DNA of 29,342 bases from Basidiobolus meristosporus CBS 931.73 (Eukaryota > Basidiobolomycota > Basidiobolomycetes > Basidiobolales > Basidiobolaceae): assembly GCA_002104905.1 (NCBI GenBank), contig MCFE01000869.1, positions 1-29,342 on the forward strand, written 5' to 3'. The notes below the pieces were generated by a model. The model made no database searches. It was not told the DNA's origin and saw only the letters and a list, made by a program, of their open reading frames with translations. Position 1 is the first letter of the stretch; every line of letters starts with the position of its first letter. This document shows positions 27,561 through 29,342 of this stretch, one piece after another. The translations under genes were made by a program, and so were the position numbers.

Positions 27561-29315
27561 CATTCAGCAATTTGACCTGGAAATTGTCTACTGTCCTGGA
27601 AAAAACAACACAGTTGCTGGCGCCTTATCAAGATTAGATCAAGTTGCACAACTCAACTTGGTGCATGAATCAGATTGGCCTAGCCTATTAACAAAGTACT
27701 TGGAGGACCAAGCCATTCCTAAGGAGGTGGATGAAGATATCAAGAAGATAATCTGTGATGAAGCCAGCAAATTTGTAGTACAGGATGAAACACTCTACCA
27801 AATTGTTGATGGAAGCCCTATTGCCTATTGCCCTTATGTTTCTTGCCTGGATTTAATACATAAGCTACACAATGGATATGGACATCTTGGGATTGAAGGA
27901 ACCTATAGCCTTGTGAAAGCAAGAGCATGGTGGCCCAGAATGAAACAAGATATTGAGAAGCTAGTGAAAACATGCCCAAACTGCTAAATCAATCAAGACC
28001 AGCCACAAAGAATTGCGGAACTCTTCCCTTTGGAGCCTGTAAGACCATTTGAGAGATGGGGAATTGACTTTATTGGAAGACTGCCAACTACCAGGAAATG
28101 CAACAGTTGGATCCTAGTAGCAATTGACCATGCCACTAAATGGCCAGTTGCTAAAGCTGTACCAATAGCCAGTGAACAAGTAGTTGCAAGTTTCATTTAC
28201 CATGGGATCCTGATGAAGTTTGGATGCCCTGTGGAGATCTTAACTGATAGTGGAGCAAACTTTATGGCAAAGACATTAGAGGCTTACCTGGAAATGTAGC
28301 AGATCAGACACTTGAAAACCTTGGCAAATCACCCCAGAACTAATGGAGTCTCTGAGCGATTTAATGGATTATTTGGAAAAATGCTCACCAAGTATGCAAA
28401 TGGAGTTGTCAGTAGATGGGATGAGTATATAGACCAAGCACTCTTTGCATGCAGAGTCAGAGTACACAACACCACCCAGCAATCACCATTTTACTTAGTC
28501 TATGGATGTGAACCAAGGATTCTGTTGCAATTTAAGAAGTGATTTAGATATAAGGAACTTATCAAGAAATAGTGATAATAGTTGAACTGTTGTTTATTCA
28601 TAAAGAAGCTCAGTATTTATACCTTTGTAGAAGTAATACAGCTGCAACACTAAGTAGGGAGGGTTTCTCAATATTCAGGAGCATTCCGTAACAGTTTCAG
28701 GGTTAGTACATAATGTTTGGTAATAGTGCTAATTTCATCCTGACCATAGGGGAATAATCATAAGATCATATATCTGGAGAAAGTGGCGAAGTTAAGGCAG
28801 TAAATGAGTCCTACAGTGACTAAGACTAGCCTAGAATTGTTAAGTAAATTTTTAGCTGCTGAATGATACCAAATAGTCCAATATTTCAACAGATTCCAGG
28901 AGATCTCACACAACCAAAGCTTACAGACACCTTAGAAGATGAACTCAGTCAGCCATGTAGACACCAGCAACTGGAACAAAGACGTCAAGAGGCACAGACC
29001 AAAGTATCTCAAAGTGCAGAAAAGATGAAGCAGAGATTTGATAAGACTATAGCACCAGAAGCATTGACAGTTGGGAACTTTGTATTGCTAAGAAACAACA
29101 CTTGGAAGAAGTTTGAGCCACAATGGACAGGACCATTCAAGATCATCAGAGAATGTCCATTTGCAACTTACCAACTGGTGGACAAGCAAGGCAATATCTG
29201 GGAAGACTTAGTGCATAGGGATAGACTCAAGCTTGCAAGACTTGCTGATAATACTGAACCATCAAGATATTGGTATCACAAGAAAAGAGATTCAGGAGAA
29301 CCCTCTCAACTTTAG
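27561..29315 (+). pseudogene. Gypsy-1 integrase, interrupted by a solo LTR
   Basis: It inserts cDNA into the genome. The HHCC zinc module reads HKLHNGYGHLGI...C..C (Cys pair CPNC at 27973-27984). The core follows with Asp in WGIDFIG (28066-28068), Asp in LTDSGANF (28246-28248) and Glu in NGVSERFN (28354-28356), giving the D,D(35)E spacing. Stops occur at 27985 and 28297. The frame is broken at 28523 by a 369-bp LTR. Leaving out that LTR and one copy of its 5-bp duplication puts the downstream frame (28897-29315) back in register. The C-terminus has VGNFVLLRNNTWKKFEPQWT, a GPF module and HRDRLKLARLAD. It ends in a TAG at 29313. Confidence 0.93.
28523..28891 (-). repeat. Solo LTR inside the integrase, with GATTC target duplication
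   Basis: It runs from TGTTGCAATTTAAG to ATATTTCAACA, 369 bp, flanked by GATTC at 28518-28522 and 28892-28896. Read on the minus strand it has GTATAAATACTGAGC followed by GAATAAACAACAG, the same layout as the LTR at 20022-20370, so the two are probably related. The inverted integrase copy near 10690 lacks the insert and has one uninterrupted GGATTTCAGGAGATCTCAC. Confidence 0.92.
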
Positions 29316-29325
29316 TAGGGGAGAA
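29316..29325 (+). other. Polypurine tract of Gypsy-1
   Basis: The tract TAGGGGAGAA lies immediately before the 3' LTR start, the position of the plus-strand primer in LTR retrotransposons. Confidence 0.75.
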
Positions 29326-29342
29326 TGTTATGATCTGCCGCT
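29326..29342 (+). repeat. Start of Gypsy-1 3' LTR (window edge)
   Basis: TGTTATGATCTGCCGCT is identical to the first 17 bases of the 5' LTR at 24384. The rest lies outside the window, so LTR-LTR divergence, and hence insertion age, cannot be estimated here. Confidence 0.92.

Larger units (their letters stand above)
24384..29342 (+). mobile_element. Ty3/Gypsy LTR retrotransposon (Gypsy-1), nearly complete, 3' LTR cut by window edge
   Basis: The order is LTR, primer-binding region, gag with CCHC knuckle, protease, RT, RNase H, integrase with a C-terminal GPY/F-like module, polypurine tract and start of the 3' LTR. The PR-RT-RH-IN order marks it as Ty3/Gypsy. No chromodomain was seen. Inactivating changes that I can see are two small deletions (about 25169 and 26610), six in-frame stops (25280, 26102, 26938, 27550, 27985, 28297) and one LTR insertion (28523-28891). 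It is inserted into a Z copy. Related fragments lie at 9656, 10335, 19196, 20535 and 21375. Confidence 0.95.

Noticed and set aside
24384-29315. Classical repeat-induced point mutation (CpA to TpA) as the sole explanation of stops
   Set aside because: CA dinucleotides remain very abundant throughout the Gypsy body, while CG is the depleted one. This fits CpG-type deamination better; quantitative indices were not computed.
1-29342. CRISPR array, bacterial operons, riboswitches
   Set aside because: No regular short repeats with spacers, no operon-like gene packing and no ribosome-binding-site pattern. The content is eukaryotic retrotransposons.

Overview
The window is a stack of decayed transposable elements of the kind found in repeat-rich, gene-poor parts of a filamentous fungal genome. 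I found no intact host gene, rRNA, tRNA or CRISPR array. The fungal assignment rests on a nuclear copy of mitochondrial nad1 that reads like fungal ND1 (uninterrupted, TGG for Trp), and on Copia and Gypsy retrotransposons beside DDE transposase relics. CpG is scarce from about 1.2 kb onward but common in the first 1.15 kb. This suggests methylation-driven decay of the repeats. The phylum cannot be fixed from this window.

Layout. 1-1.3 kb: CpG-retaining sequence with no recognisable gene. 1.5-6.6 kb: a Copia cluster with LTRs in both orientations, two inverted pol fragments, and a plus-strand element in pieces (integrase 3271-3975, RT 5137-5460, RNase H 5866-6229, LTR 6230-6582). It is interrupted by the nad1 insertion (3976-4916) and by a fragment of a second LTR family (LTR2). 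6.6-11.8 kb: unclassified repeats, a full-length LTR2 (7693-8604), a solo Copia LTR with target duplication, a solo Gypsy LTR and an internally deleted Gypsy integrase fragment. 11.7-13.9 kb: a DDE_Tnp_4-like transposase relic (+) with a divergent unknown ORF (-). 14.0-16.4 kb: the best copy of an unrecognised multicopy coding element, here called Z. 16.4-18.4 kb: an LTR plus gag of another Gypsy family. 18.5-19.2 kb: a second Z fragment. 19.5-21.2 kb: LTR2 with two nested LTR insertions. 21.4-22.1 kb: a degenerate Gypsy RT. 22.1-24.4 kb: cysteine-rich repeat X (-) and a third Z copy (+). 24384-29342: a nearly complete Gypsy element (LTR, gag, protease, RT, RNase H, integrase, polypurine tract), cut by the window edge 17 bp into its 3' LTR.

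Insertion order can be read at several points. The Gypsy at 24384 sits inside Z. A solo LTR sits inside that Gypsy's integrase with a perfect 5-bp duplication. Two LTRs sit inside the LTR2 at 19480. The nad1 segment sits inside a decayed Copia yet keeps an open frame. The most interesting unexplained material is family Z (three partial copies, an open frame of several hundred codons with a tandem repeat) and its neighbour X. The most striking single event is the nad1 insertion.
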